This document shows positions 8,244-17,800 of a stretch of DNA of 64,000 nucleotides, one piece after another. Position 1 is the stretch's first letter; each line of letters opens with the position of its first letter. The notes under the pieces were generated by a model. That model was not told where the DNA came from. It did not search any database and saw nothing but the letters and a program-made list of their open reading frames with translations. The stretch is from positions 1 through 64,000 of the forward strand of contig CAZPBY010000008.1 of the NCBI GenBank assembly GCA_964584785.1, written 5' to 3'. Made by a program: the position numbers and the translations under genes. The DNA is from JAHFTY01 sp964584785. GTDB taxonomy: Bacteria; Acidobacteriota; Terriglobia; 20CM-2-55-15.

Positions 8244-10106
8244 CTATTGCTGCGGGTTCGTAAAGATCAAGGTCTGAACCGCGCGACGGTTATCCCCCGG
8301 ATTCAATCCTTCGAGCGTCAGTTCGCCCGGTGAGGTGGCACGATATTCAAAATCGAACGTTTCGCCGACCGCGATCATCTGATCCGCAATTCGCGGCGCT
8401 CCCGGCGGCAGCGCCGCGGCGTCCTTCGCCACGAGACGCCACTCGACGGGTGTTCCCGAGCTTTTTAGCAACACACGAAGATTGTTCACGGACGGCGTGA
8501 TGTTGATGAATCTGAACCGGTACGTGATACCGGTTTTCAACTGCATCGTGTTGGGTTGCGGCACACCGTTCATGAGGATCATGCCACCGCCGTAAGGCTC
8601 GTTTCCTGTCTGGCTGAAGAGGAAGCTCCTATCCGTGGCGGGATTATAGGCCTGTCCCGGAGGAAGCACGATCAACGCGCCATGCACGCCGCCGGTGAGT
8701 TGCGCATCGTCGTGCCAGTGCGTGTGATACATGAACGTCCCTGCGCGCGGCGGCGTCATCCGGACCGTGAATGTCTGGCCGGAAGCCACTGCAGGTGTCT
8801 TCTTGTCGCCGATGCCTCCCCATTCCGGCACTCCGTCGTAATAGCTTTCGAGCTCGATGCCGTGCCAGTGAATGCTGGTCGCTTCCTTCAGCTTGTTCAC
8901 GACGGAAATCTCCACGGGCTGGTTTTGCGTGAGCACGATAACCGGGCCGGTGAGTCCGGTGCTCATCTGCGGCCGCGTCTTTGCAGGATCTGCGGCCAGA
9001 TCGCGCAAGGCCAGCTGGTAAAAGCGCGGATCTCCGTTGCGTTCACCGACGGCGAGTTCCAATCGACGCTGAGGTTTCCAGTTGGTCGTCGTATTGATCC
9101 TGGAAGGACCGCTGATCGTCATCCCGATGATCATGCCGCCCATCCCGTCGTATTCGGATTCGGCGTCGTGCATGTGTTCATGGTTGTCGGCGACCGCAAC
9201 GTCGCCCGCATCGAGCGGAATAGGCAGCCTCATGTGCGGCAGCCGGTGACAGTGATAAAGCCAGCGGCCAGGCTCAGTCGGCGTCCAAGTCATCTCGAAG
9301 GTCTGGCCGATTTCCACCGAATGCGTGAATTCGAGCGGTTGGGTGCCGGGCTCGTAGACGTTGTAATGTTCTCCATCACCTTCGGCGTCGAGTTCGAAAT
9401 GGAGACCGTGGAGGTGCATCGGATGGCTCAGGTCCGACGCGTTGATCACTTTCCAATGAACCTTTTCTCCGACTTCGTAGTTGAGACGCTCCGTGAATGG
9501 CCACGACTTCCCGTTGATCGCCGTCCGCGTCGGTCCATTCCAACGCTCGAGAACGAAGATGCGATCCTTCCCGACAACACCTGGCGGATCGACGACCAGC
9601 GCGCCACCCAGCAACGAATCGACGACACGATTGTTGCCTCGGCGGCCGTCCGGAGTTCGTGCCCAATATAAATAGGTACCGGCCGTGCCGGCCGCGAACC
9701 GAACGTGAACGGTAGCGCCGGGCGCTACGGTGATGACGTCATCGTCATTGCCCGGACGTTGATGCAATCCATGAAGCGTCGCGGGAACGGTCAACGCACT
9801 GTGAAGCGAAAGGTCGATAGTCGTGCCCTGCGGCACACGAACCGTCGGACCGGGAATCTGCAACGGCTTCCCTGTTTCGCCGAAGGCATATACCGGGATT
9901 GTTTCGCCATCTTCGCGTTCCGGATGCCAGTTGCCCTTGCGCATCTCCAGCTGCAGCGCCAGCACGCCGTCGCGCAGCTGGCCTGCCGGCGTCCGATTGT
10001 CATTCGCTGCAATCGGCGCAAGGTTTTGGGCAGCCAACGGGACAACCGCAAAGAGCGAAGCGATAATGGCGGCTGCAAGGGTTCGTTTACCCAGATTCGA
10101 GGTCAT
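8244..10106 (-). CDS. Multicopper oxidase with permuted cupredoxin domains
   Basis: The start at 10106 is chosen because GAGGAG precedes it and a signal peptide (AAAIIASLFAVVPLAAQ) follows directly; an upstream in-frame start lacks both. The product is 620 residues. Copper-ligand motifs occur in an unusual order. A degenerate N-type domain has HGLH at 112-115 and YWAR where YHSH is expected. A C-type domain follows with HPMHLHG (228-234) and HCHRLPHM (285-292), then an N-type domain with HWHG (413-416) and YHTHWH (460-465), then a final cupredoxin. Standard enzymes have HWHG/HTH first and HPxHLHG/HCH last. All type 1, 2 and 3 ligands seem present. The usual axial Met position after HCH is Ile. 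The substrate is unknown; phenols or metals are typical for the family. Confidence 0.85.
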   Translation of the reverse strand: MTSNLGKRTLAAAIIASLFAVVPLAAQNLAPIAANDNRTPAGQLRDGVLALQLEMRKGNWHPEREDGETIPVYAFGETGKPLQIPGPTVRVPQGTTIDLSLHSALTVPATLHGLHQRPGNDDDVITVAPGATVHVRFAAGTAGTYLYWARTPDGRRGNNRVVDSLLGGALVVDPPGVVGKDRIFVLERWNGPTRTAINGKSWPFTERLNYEVGEKVHWKVINASDLSHPMHLHGLHFELDAEGDGEHYNVYEPGTQPLEFTHSVEIGQTFEMTWTPTEPGRWLYHCHRLPHMRLPIPLDAGDVAVADNHEHMHDAESEYDGMGGMIIGMTISGPSRINTTTNWKPQRRLELAVGERNGDPRFYQLALRDLAADPAKTRPQMSTGLTGPVIVLTQNQPVEISVVNKLKEATSIHWHGIELESYYDGVPEWGGIGDKKTPAVASGQTFTVRMTPPRAGTFMYHTHWHDDAQLTGGVHGALIVLPPGQAYNPATDRSFLFSQTGNEPYGGGMILMNGVPQPNTMQLKTGITYRFRFINITPSVNNLRVLLKSSGTPVEWRLVAKDAAALPPGAPRIADQMIAVGETFDFEYRATSPGELTLEGLNPGDNRRAVQTLIFTNPQQ

Positions 10107-10187
10107 TTGTCGGATTTCTCCTCTTCGTTGCTGAACACAAGATAGCCGTTCCGCAGAGTATCGACAAGGTTTCGATATCCGAACCGG

Positions 10188-10193
10188 TATAAT
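10188..10193 (+). promoter_or_regulatory. -10 box of mtgA
   Basis: A perfect TATAAT lies 17 bases before the mtgA ATG at 10211 and predicts a leader of about 10 nt. No Shine-Dalgarno sequence fits in that leader. The -35 region is unclear. Confidence 0.45.
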
Positions 10194-10210
10194 GGACCGG
10201 CTCCGTCGAT

Positions 10211-10927
10211 ATGCGTAAATCACGTTTACGTCGACTGCTCAAATGGTTCCTGAAGGGCGCTCTGGTCCTGGCGCTGGCTTCCGTCGCTTTGGTACTCCTC
10301 CTTCGATTCGTGCGTCCTCCGATTTCCGCGCTGATGATCGAGCGGCGGATCGATTCCTGGTCATCGAAGGAAGGGCTGTACTCTTCCAATTATCGGTGGG
10401 TCGGTTTCCAGCAAATCGCCCCGGTGATGGCGGTTGCGGTGATCGCTGCCGAAGACCAGAATTTCCTTCAGCATCACGGTTTCGACTGGGACGCGATTCA
10501 AAAGGCGATCGATTACAACGAGCGCTCGGAACGAACTCGAGGCGCGAGTACCATCACGCAGCAGACCGCGAAAAACCTGTTTCTGTGGTCTGGACGCGAC
10601 TGGATACGAAAGGGCACGGAAGCGTACTTCACCGTCCTGCTCGAAACCTGCTGGAACAAGCAGCGCATTCTGGAAACGTACCTGAACATTATCGAGTTCG
10701 GCGACGGAATCTACGGCGTCGAGGCAGCCTCTCAAACATTCTTCCGCAAATCCGCAGTACGTTTGAATGCCGAGGAGGCGGCTCTACTGGCAGCTGTGCT
10801 CCCGAATCCTCATCGCTTCAAAGTGAACGCGCCAAGTCCCTACATTCGCGAACGGCAGCAATGGATTCTCGAGCAGATGAATCAACTCGGCGGCGTCGGT
10901 TTGCTGGCTGAGAAAACATCGCAATAA
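10211..10927 (+). CDS. mtgA: Monofunctional peptidoglycan glycosyltransferase
   Basis: The enzyme polymerises lipid II into glycan strands at the outer face of the cytoplasmic membrane. The 238-residue length is typical of MtgA. There is one N-terminal membrane anchor (about residues 12-33). GT51 motifs appear in order: AAEDQNFLQHHGFDW with the catalytic Glu, RGASTITQQTAKNLFLW, and RKGTEAYFTVLLE followed by KQRILETYLNIIEFG with its second Glu. No transpeptidase domain is attached. It is divergent from the multicopper oxidase, with about 104 bp between the starts. Confidence 0.93.
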   Translation: MRKSRLRRLLKWFLKGALVLALASVALVLLLRFVRPPISALMIERRIDSWSSKEGLYSSNYRWVGFQQIAPVMAVAVIAAEDQNFLQHHGFDWDAIQKAIDYNERSERTRGASTITQQTAKNLFLWSGRDWIRKGTEAYFTVLLETCWNKQRILETYLNIIEFGDGIYGVEAASQTFFRKSAVRLNAEEAALLAAVLPNPHRFKVNAPSPYIRERQQWILEQMNQLGGVGLLAEKTSQ

Positions 10928-10953
10928 ATCACGATAACGAATGTCTGGGAGGA

Positions 10954-11076
10954 GGATGCTACCGCGAGTACTTCAAAGTCGAACCACTGCCGACTCGCTC
11001 CACCGTTGCGGTCAAGGAACTGGCGCGCGGTGCGAATATCGAACTGACAATGACGGCGTTTCGGACGCAGGACTGA
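10954..11076 (+). pseudogene. C-terminal remnant of a RidA (YjgF/YER057c/UK114) family gene
   Basis: A short in-frame stretch reads REYFKVEPLPTRSTVAVKEL then ARGANIELTMTAF and a stop at 11074-11076. It matches the last ~35 residues typical of RidA deaminases (a P-x-R-S/T-x-V-x-V segment, then L-x-x-G-A-x-I-E-(I/L)). There is no start codon, and the rest of the domain is missing. The remnant begins just after mtgA. I see nothing else in 11077-11210. Confidence 0.5.
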
Positions 11077-11221
11077 CGTTGCGTCAGGAAGCCGGTCGCT
11101 GCGCTCTGGGTTCTGAACACAGTGCGTGCCGATGACACGGTGCAGAACCCGGAGCGCAGCGACGGGCTTCGTGAGGTGACTTGTGGGTAGTAGACTGAGT
11201 CTTCCCACAAAAGGAGCAAAC

Positions 11222-12688
11222 ATGAAAACCCGGCGATCATCCATAACAGGCCTCGTCGTCGGCATTGTCGCAGTGCTTTCCGTTATCGCGATAAGTCAAC
11301 AGTCGAATGAGATCATCGTTCGAAACGGGCTGATCGTGACGTCCAGCGGACGAACGGAGAGTGACCTGCGAATCCGGAATGGAACGATTGCGGAGATTGC
11401 GCCTAACTTGACCGCCTCGCCCGGCGCGCAGGTGATCGACGCGAAGGGCAAGCTGGTCCTGCCGGGAGGTATCGATCCCCACGTGCACCTCACACCGGTC
11501 CGAACGCCGGCAACCCCGAAGGGAGCCGACGACTACACGTCCGCATCGCGTGCGGCTCTGGCCGGAGGCACGACGACGATCGGCACTTTCATCGACCAGA
11601 ATCCTGCGGTCAGCCCATCGGTCACGCTGGCGGACGCCGTTGATGTCGTCAAGAAACAAGCCATCGCCGATGTGATTCTCCACTTCACCGCGAGCGATCC
11701 AACGAAGCTGACGCCATCGGACGTCGCCATGTTGTACGACCGCCAATTCACTCTGAAGATCTTCATGATGCGTCCGGCCTTCGACCAGAACGCCGCAAGC
11801 TACGTCAACCTCATTCGCGCTGCGGGATCCGCGGGCATTCTGACGATGCTTCATTGCGAGGACGCGGGAATCCTCACCAGCACGCGGGAACGCATGATGG
11901 CGGAAGGGCGCGGCGCGCTCAAGGGTCAGAACTTCGCCGATGCCGGCCCTGCCATAGCGGAAGAGGTCGCGACGCAACGGGCCGTCGGCATCAGCGAAGT
12001 CACGGGGGCTCCGATCTACATCGTCCACATGTCGTCCGAGCGCGCCATGCGTATCGCTGAGGCTGCGCGCGGCCGAGGCCTGCCGGTGTTTACCGAAGTT
12101 CGCTTCATCTACCTGCATCTCACAAAGGATCGTTTCAATCAGCCGGACGGCCCGATTTACACCGGAGCCCCACCGCTTCGCGACAAGAGCGACCAGAACT
12201 ACCTGTGGGCAGCGCTGTCGAAAGGAAGCGTCGATGTTGTCGACACCGATCACGTTGGGTACACGCGTGACGAAAAGATGGATCCCGAGAATTCGATTCT
12301 CCGATCCCGAAACGGAGCGAACTATCTCCAGGATCAGATGCCGCTGCTTTACTCCGAAGGCGTGCGCAAAGGGCGAATCACTCTCGAACAGATGGTGGCG
12401 ATGACGTCCACGAATCCCGCGAAGCTGTTCGGGCTCTACCCACGAAAAGGTACGATCGCCGTGGGTTCCGACGCGGACGTTGTCGTTTGGGATCCCAACC
12501 TCACGAAGACCATCAAGGACGAGGACATCTTGTCGAACGGCAAGTTCTCGATCTTTTCCGGCTGGGAAGTCACCGGCTGGCCGATTCTCACGATCCGGCG
12601 CGGAGAACTCGTCTATCAGAACGGCAAAGTCCTGGCGCCCGCCGGCTCCGGCCGCCTGGCTCCCCGGCAACACTGGCAGCGGCCATGA
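11222..12688 (+). CDS. Exported dihydropyrimidinase/hydantoinase-like amidohydrolase
   Basis: The start at 11222 is chosen because AAGGAG sits about 6 bases upstream and a membrane/signal segment follows (residues 9-25). The product is 488 residues. It shows the amidohydrolase fold: the beta-strand element VIDAKGKLVLPGGIDPHVH with the HxH metal site at 87-89, FTLKIFMM with the likely carboxylated Lys, MLHCEDAG, IVHMSSERAM, VDTDHVGYT with the catalytic Asp, and the C-terminal IAVGSDADVVVWDP strand. Close relatives hydrolyse cyclic amides (hydantoins, dihydropyrimidines, allantoin). The apparent export signal is unusual for the family and suggests a periplasmic role. A sulfatase gene follows 63 bp downstream, in the same direction. 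Confidence 0.85.
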   Translation: MKTRRSSITGLVVGIVAVLSVIAISQQSNEIIVRNGLIVTSSGRTESDLRIRNGTIAEIAPNLTASPGAQVIDAKGKLVLPGGIDPHVHLTPVRTPATPKGADDYTSASRAALAGGTTTIGTFIDQNPAVSPSVTLADAVDVVKKQAIADVILHFTASDPTKLTPSDVAMLYDRQFTLKIFMMRPAFDQNAASYVNLIRAAGSAGILTMLHCEDAGILTSTRERMMAEGRGALKGQNFADAGPAIAEEVATQRAVGISEVTGAPIYIVHMSSERAMRIAEAARGRGLPVFTEVRFIYLHLTKDRFNQPDGPIYTGAPPLRDKSDQNYLWAALSKGSVDVVDTDHVGYTRDEKMDPENSILRSRNGANYLQDQMPLLYSEGVRKGRITLEQMVAMTSTNPAKLFGLYPRKGTIAVGSDADVVVWDPNLTKTIKDEDILSNGKFSIFSGWEVTGWPILTIRRGELVYQNGKVLAPAGSGRLAPRQHWQRP

Positions 12689-12751
12689 TTGATATATGAT
12701 CCGCGTGTCTTCAATCCAACCATCATCGATTCAGGCCACGACGGAGGTAGC

Positions 12752-14164
12752 ATGAGCTACGCCTTTTCCCTGACTCGCCGCCAATTCATCAGCGCCGCGG
12801 CGGTCACGCCGTTGACATTGTTGATTCGAAGAGAATCGGTTCAAAGAGCCGACGTGAAACCGAACATTGTCTTCATCATGGCAGACGATCTCGGATACGC
12901 CGACCTCTCTTGTTATGGCCGCCGTGATTACACCACTCCGAACATCGACCGGATTGCGGCTGAGGGTTTGAAGTTCACTCAAGCCTATGCGAACTCGGCG
13001 GTGTGCTCTGCGACGCGGACCGCGCTGATCACCGGCAGGTACCAGTATCGATTGCCCGTCGGGCTCGAGGAACCCATCAACGGATCGCGCAATGTCGGAC
13101 TTCCTCCCGGTCATCCGACTCTGCCGTCGCTCCTGAAGAAAGCGGGTTACGGCACAACCTTAATCGGCAAATGGCATCTCGGATCGCTGCCGGACTACGA
13201 TCCGCTGAAAAGCGGTTACGATCATTTCTGGGGATTTCGCGGCGCTTCTCTCGACTATTTCACACACAAGTCTGGAATCGCCGGCAGCAATACGGACGAT
13301 CTCTGGGACGGGGATGCGAAGATCCAGGAGTCCGGTTATCTGACGGACCTGATCGGCCAGCGCTCTGTTTCAGCGATCGGCAACTATGCTAAAGATCGCC
13401 AATCGTTCTTCATCAGCGTTCACTTCAATGCGCCGCACTGGCCATGGGAAGGACCGGGAGATGAGGCAGAATCCCAACGCGTCAAGGCGTTGATCGATTA
13501 TGACGGCGGTTCACTCAAAACCTACGCGCGAATGATGGCGCAGATGGATCTGCAGGTCGGTCGAATTCTTCAGGCTCTGGAAAACAGCGGGATCGGGGAC
13601 AACACCATCGTGGTGCTCACCAGCGACAACGGCGGCGAACGTTTTTCCGACACCTGGCCGTTCACCGGAAGGAAGACGGATCTGCTCGAAGGCGGTCTGC
13701 GAATACCCGCCGTCGTTCGCTGGCGCGGCCATATTCCGTCCGGGCGCACCACCGAACAAGTTGCGATATCGATGGATTGGCTTCCGACGTTCCTCCAAAT
13801 TGCAGGCGTTCAGCCGGATCCTTCCTACCCACCCGACGGTATGAGTCTCGTACCGGCTCTTACCCAGGATTCGCCGGTCACCCCTCGACGCTTGTTCTGG
13901 CGCTACAAATCTCGTTCTCAACAGGCGTTGCGCGACGGCGACATGAAGTATCTCAAGATCGACGACAACCAATTCCTATTTAATGTCGTCGATGATCCGT
14001 TGGAACGAGCCAACCTCAAGGATCGTCTGCCGGAGGTGTTTCAGAAGCTTGTCGCCGAATACCAGGCCTGGGACGCCGCGATGCTGCCGATCGATCCACA
14101 GTCGTTTAGTCACGCGTTCTACGCCAACGAACTGGCGGACCACTACGGGAACAAGGCCAGATAA
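12752..14164 (+). CDS. Tat-exported sulfatase (Cys-type)
   Basis: The start at 12752 follows GGAGG and opens a twin-arginine signal (SLTRRQFISAAAVTPLTLL). The product is 470 residues. It has the alkaline-phosphatase-fold sulfatase core: NIVFIMADDLGYADL with the metal-binding DD (45-46), the formylglycine motif CSATR (Cys 85, Arg 89), GKWHLG, and TSDNGGE near the C-terminal half. The motif is CxAxR rather than CxPxR; this variant still keeps the essential Cys and Arg. Activity would need a formylglycine-generating enzyme encoded elsewhere. The sulfate ester substrate cannot be told from sequence. Its 3' end overlaps the end of the permease remnant on the other strand. Confidence 0.9.
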   Translation: MSYAFSLTRRQFISAAAVTPLTLLIRRESVQRADVKPNIVFIMADDLGYADLSCYGRRDYTTPNIDRIAAEGLKFTQAYANSAVCSATRTALITGRYQYRLPVGLEEPINGSRNVGLPPGHPTLPSLLKKAGYGTTLIGKWHLGSLPDYDPLKSGYDHFWGFRGASLDYFTHKSGIAGSNTDDLWDGDAKIQESGYLTDLIGQRSVSAIGNYAKDRQSFFISVHFNAPHWPWEGPGDEAESQRVKALIDYDGGSLKTYARMMAQMDLQVGRILQALENSGIGDNTIVVLTSDNGGERFSDTWPFTGRKTDLLEGGLRIPAVVRWRGHIPSGRTTEQVAISMDWLPTFLQIAGVQPDPSYPPDGMSLVPALTQDSPVTPRRLFWRYKSRSQQALRDGDMKYLKIDDNQFLFNVVDDPLERANLKDRLPEVFQKLVAEYQAWDAAMLPIDPQSFSHAFYANELADHYGNKAR

Positions 14165-14770
14165 AGAAAGTAAGGTCGAACTCGTGGAAGCGCGACACGG
14201 GTCGCGCGGCGTCCCGGGACGTAGCACGCCAGGAGGGCGACGCCCAGCAATAGACCGACAGCACCCAGGAATCCAATCGGATCGTTTGGTCCGATCTTAA
14301 ACAGGAGTTCTTGAGCCACCGATGCGGGCTGGAAAGCGCATATCAGTCCGATGACCGAACCGCTGAGCGCGAGTATCATCCCGCGTCCCACAACGAGCCT
14401 GAAAACGTCGGCGGGGTTCGCTCCAAGCGAAAGCCGTACCAATTTCACGTGTCTGCTGCGACACCACATACGCCAACACGCTGAACAGACCAACACAGGA
14501 CAGCACCAGCGCCGTCGCGGCGAACGATCCGAGCAACAGCATTCGGAAACGGCGATCGCCCAATGAAAGCTGGAGCAGTTCATCCGCAGTTCGCACCGCA
14601 AACACGGGAACGTTCGCATCGACATTGCGCACGACGGTCCGCACTGCGGTCGTTTCCGCGGAGCGTTTGATCCCGGTGCGCAGCGAAAGAATCATCGGAT
14701 TCCAATTCGCGTTGGTCGTCAGAGGCATATACACCATAGCCCGCGGCGGCGCATCGAGCGACGAAGATCT
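14143..14770 (-). pseudogene. MacB/ADOP-family ABC permease, internal fragment with frameshift
   Basis: Two minus-strand frames join into the C-terminal part of an ADOP-type permease. The upstream frame (from about 14770) has SLDAPPRAMVYMPLTTN, TVVRNVDANVPVFAVRTADE and a membrane segment ending AYVVSQQTREIG. The downstream frame (to 14143) continues VRLSLGANPADVFRLVVGRG, two membrane segments and YVPGRRATRV. The switch lies near 14435-14455. A stop lies just upstream of the homology, and the usual DP(x)xALR(x)E tail is absent, so both ends are truncated. No ATPase or MacA partner is nearby. The 5' break coincides with half of a family B palindrome. Confidence 0.78.
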
Positions 14771-14798
14771 TTACAGGATTCGTTCATTCTTGAATTCC
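14771..14798. repeat. Family B palindrome, half copy
   Basis: This 28-base stretch matches the right arm of the full family B element at 26439-26467. The two share TTACAGGA, a TCG block, ATT.TT and the end GAATTCC, with about four substitutions and one gap. The left arm is missing. It sits exactly where the permease homology ends. Confidence 0.6.
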
Positions 14799-14812
14799 GC
14801 TGCTCTGATTGG

Positions 14813-17800
14813 TCATTTGCCGGTCCACTCCGGCAATCGTCCGGGAGTCCAGGGTGCTCCGGCGGCCTCGGCGGCTTTCTCAAGGCGGGGGAGATCCGTC
14901 TCAACCAGTACTTTAAGTTTGTCGAACTGGGCCTTGAACTCGTCGGCCGTAAGATTGTATTGATCGAGCTGCGTCCGAGTCGGGCGTGAGGCGGCCATCA
15001 CCTGGCGAGCCGCGATTCCATTCACGCGCTGGCTGAGGCCGGGCGCCGCGCCTTCGCCGCCGGCGGGAAACCCGCGAAACGCCCAAAGGATTTCGTCGGT
15101 GCGCCGTTCGAGAGCGGTGGTTTCGTCGATCAGCCGCTGGGCGTTGGCAGGCGTATCCCGGAGCGCACGCTTCAGCGAAGCGAGACGCGTTTTCAATGCG
15201 CCCGCCGAATCGTTCGCGCCGGAGAGCGCGCGCTGAAGCTTCGAAAGTTTTTGCTGGAATTCGGTCAGAGCGGTGCGGTCGACGGACGTCATCGAGGCGG
15301 CGCCCTCGGCAACGACCTTGAAGTTCTGCTTCGTAGCGACGGCTTTCGTGACGCCGTCGTGACGCGTCGCGATGGTGAAGCTGTAGGTTCCGGGCATCGC
15401 CGGATAACCGGCAGGCCCGCCTCCACCACCGCCCTCATCATCATCGGACGCGGGACGTGCGGCGGGTGCCAACACTGCAGCGGGATACCTGAGGTCCCAG
15501 GTCACACGATGGAATCCGGCCGTGGCCGGACCGTCAACACGCCGGACGACATTGCCTTGCGCATCCGTGATCGTAATGACGACAGCCGGCGCTTCCTCAT
15601 CCTGTTCGGCCTGCAATTGCTCGCGTGTCGGATACGGCGCAGTCTTTCCGCCGCGCGCCGCTTCGCGTTCCGCGTCCTGCCGAATCTGCCGCTTCGTTCG
15701 CAACGTGTCCTTCAAGTAATACGTCAGCGTTGCGCCGTAAGGTGGATTGGCGGCCGCATAATACCGTTCGCCTTGAAAGCCTTTGCCGCGCCCGCCGATC
15801 GGCGAGGCCTGCACGTACATTAAAGTGTCTCTCGAGGGAAACGTGATGGCTTCCTGGTTCAACGTGTCCGCCTTCAACGAGCGAAGCGGCGAATAATCAT
15901 CGAGAACATAAATTCCCCGCCCGAACGTTCCGGCAATGAGATCGTTCTCGCGTTTTTGAATGACGAGGTCGTGGACCGCGATCGTCGGCAAACCGCTTTT
16001 GAGCTGAGTCCATCGCTCGCCGCCATTCACAGTGAAGTAGATTCCGAACTCGGTGCCGATGAAGATCAGGTCGGGATTCACGTGATCCTCGGCGATCGCG
16101 AACACCGAGCCGTTTGCCGGCAGCGTCCCCTTGATCGATGTCCAATTCCGGCCGGCGTCTGTGCTCTTCAACAGATAAGGCGCGAAGTCGGCGCTCTGGT
16201 GATTGTCGAATGCGGCATAAACGGTATTCAGATCGTGCTGCGACGCGACGACACGGCTCACGTACGTCTTGTCGGGAACACCGGGAAACGTTTCGATTTT
16301 TCGCCAGCTCTCACCGCCGTTTTCCGTCACTTGGATGAGCCCGTCGTCCGTGCCCACGTAGATCATGCCGTCCTTCTTTGGCGATTCGCTGAGCGCCGAA
16401 ATATTGCCATACGGCGCAGTCGATGCATTCTTGGCCACGGCCTCGGGCCCCCAGACCTTTCCCATGACGGGCAGCGAATCGCGATCGATCTTGCGTGTGA
16501 GATCGGGGCTGATCAACTGCCAGTCGTCGCCACGATTGTCGGATCGGTAGAGTTTGTTGCCGCCGAAATACAAACGTGTGTGCGAATGCGGACTGATGAT
16601 GAACGGCGTGTCCCAGTTCTGCCGCATCGCTTCTTCATCTTTGCTTGTCGGCGGACGAATGGTGACTCGCTCACCGTTTTTACGGTTGAAGCGAACCATG
16701 CCGCCTCCCTGACTCTCGGCATAAACGGTGTCGGGATCATCGGGGTCGATCAAAGAATGGAAGCCGTCACCGCCATTCGTGACAAACCAATCCGAGTTGA
16801 CGATTCCGCTAACGCTTCGCGTGCGCGAAGGCCCGCCCTGACTGAAGTTGTCCTGGGTTCCGCCGTAGACGTTATAAAACGGCACTGCGTTGTCGACCGC
16901 CACGTCATAGAACTGCGTGATCGGCAGGTTCGGAAGGAAGTCCCAGTTTTCGCCGCGGTCGAAGCTCTGATAAAGACCGCCGTCACAACCGACGAGGTAA
17001 TAGTTTGTATCGGAAGGATCAATCCACATCGCATGGTTGTCGACGTGTTTGGATTTTTCGCCGAGCTGTCGAACCGTGCGGCCGCCGTCGTCGGAAACCA
17101 TGAGGTTCGTGTTCGGAATGTAAATGCGGTCCACATCTTTCGGGTCCGCGACGATCTGTCCGTAATACATGGCCGTCGCATCGAACGGATTCATGCGTTC
17201 CCATGTGGCGCCGCGATCGAGCGACCGGAAGATGCCGCCGCGGCGTTCGGCCGCTTCAACCGTGGCGTAGACGACATCCGGATTCGCGAGCGATACGGCG
17301 AGACCAACGCGTCCCATGTCGACCGTCGGCAAACCCGTTCGCAACTTGTTCCAGGTCGCGCCGGCATCCGTGGATTTGTAGATCGCGCTTTCGGGGCCGC
17401 CGTCGATCAATGTCCAGACGTGACGGCGGCGCTGATATGAAGCGGCATAGAGTATGTCCGGATTTCGCGGATCCATGACCACATCCGTTACGCCGGTGTT
17501 CTCGCTGACCGTAAGCACATCCTTCCACGTCTTCCCGCCGTCGGTTGTCTTGTAAAGACCGCGGTCGCCGCCGGGTCCCCACAACGGGCCTTGCGAGGCG
17601 ACATACACGACGTCGCCATTTCGGGGATCGATGGCGATACGTCCGATGTGCTCGGATTTCTTCAATCCGACGTTCTTCCAGGTCCGGCCTGAATCGTCGG
17701 ATCTGTAAACGCCATCACCGTACGAAACGCTGCGCTGGCTGTTGTTTTCGCCGGAACCGACCCAGACGGTCGACGGATTTTTCGGATCGAGCGCGATGGC

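Noticed and set aside
11237..12673. A 478-codon minus-strand frame opposite the amidohydrolase
   Set aside because: The plus strand carries every metal-site motif of the amidohydrolase family, so the antisense frame is a shadow.
2..14774. A 13-base identity, CGAAGATCTTTAC, at 2-14 and 14762-14774
   Set aside because: Matches of this length are expected by chance between positions in a 64-kb window, and the flanks do not align.
15956..17440. A 494-codon plus-strand frame across the sortilin-like gene
   Set aside because: Asp-box repeats on the minus strand explain the region fully, and the plus-strand translation is rich in Arg/Val without any family pattern.
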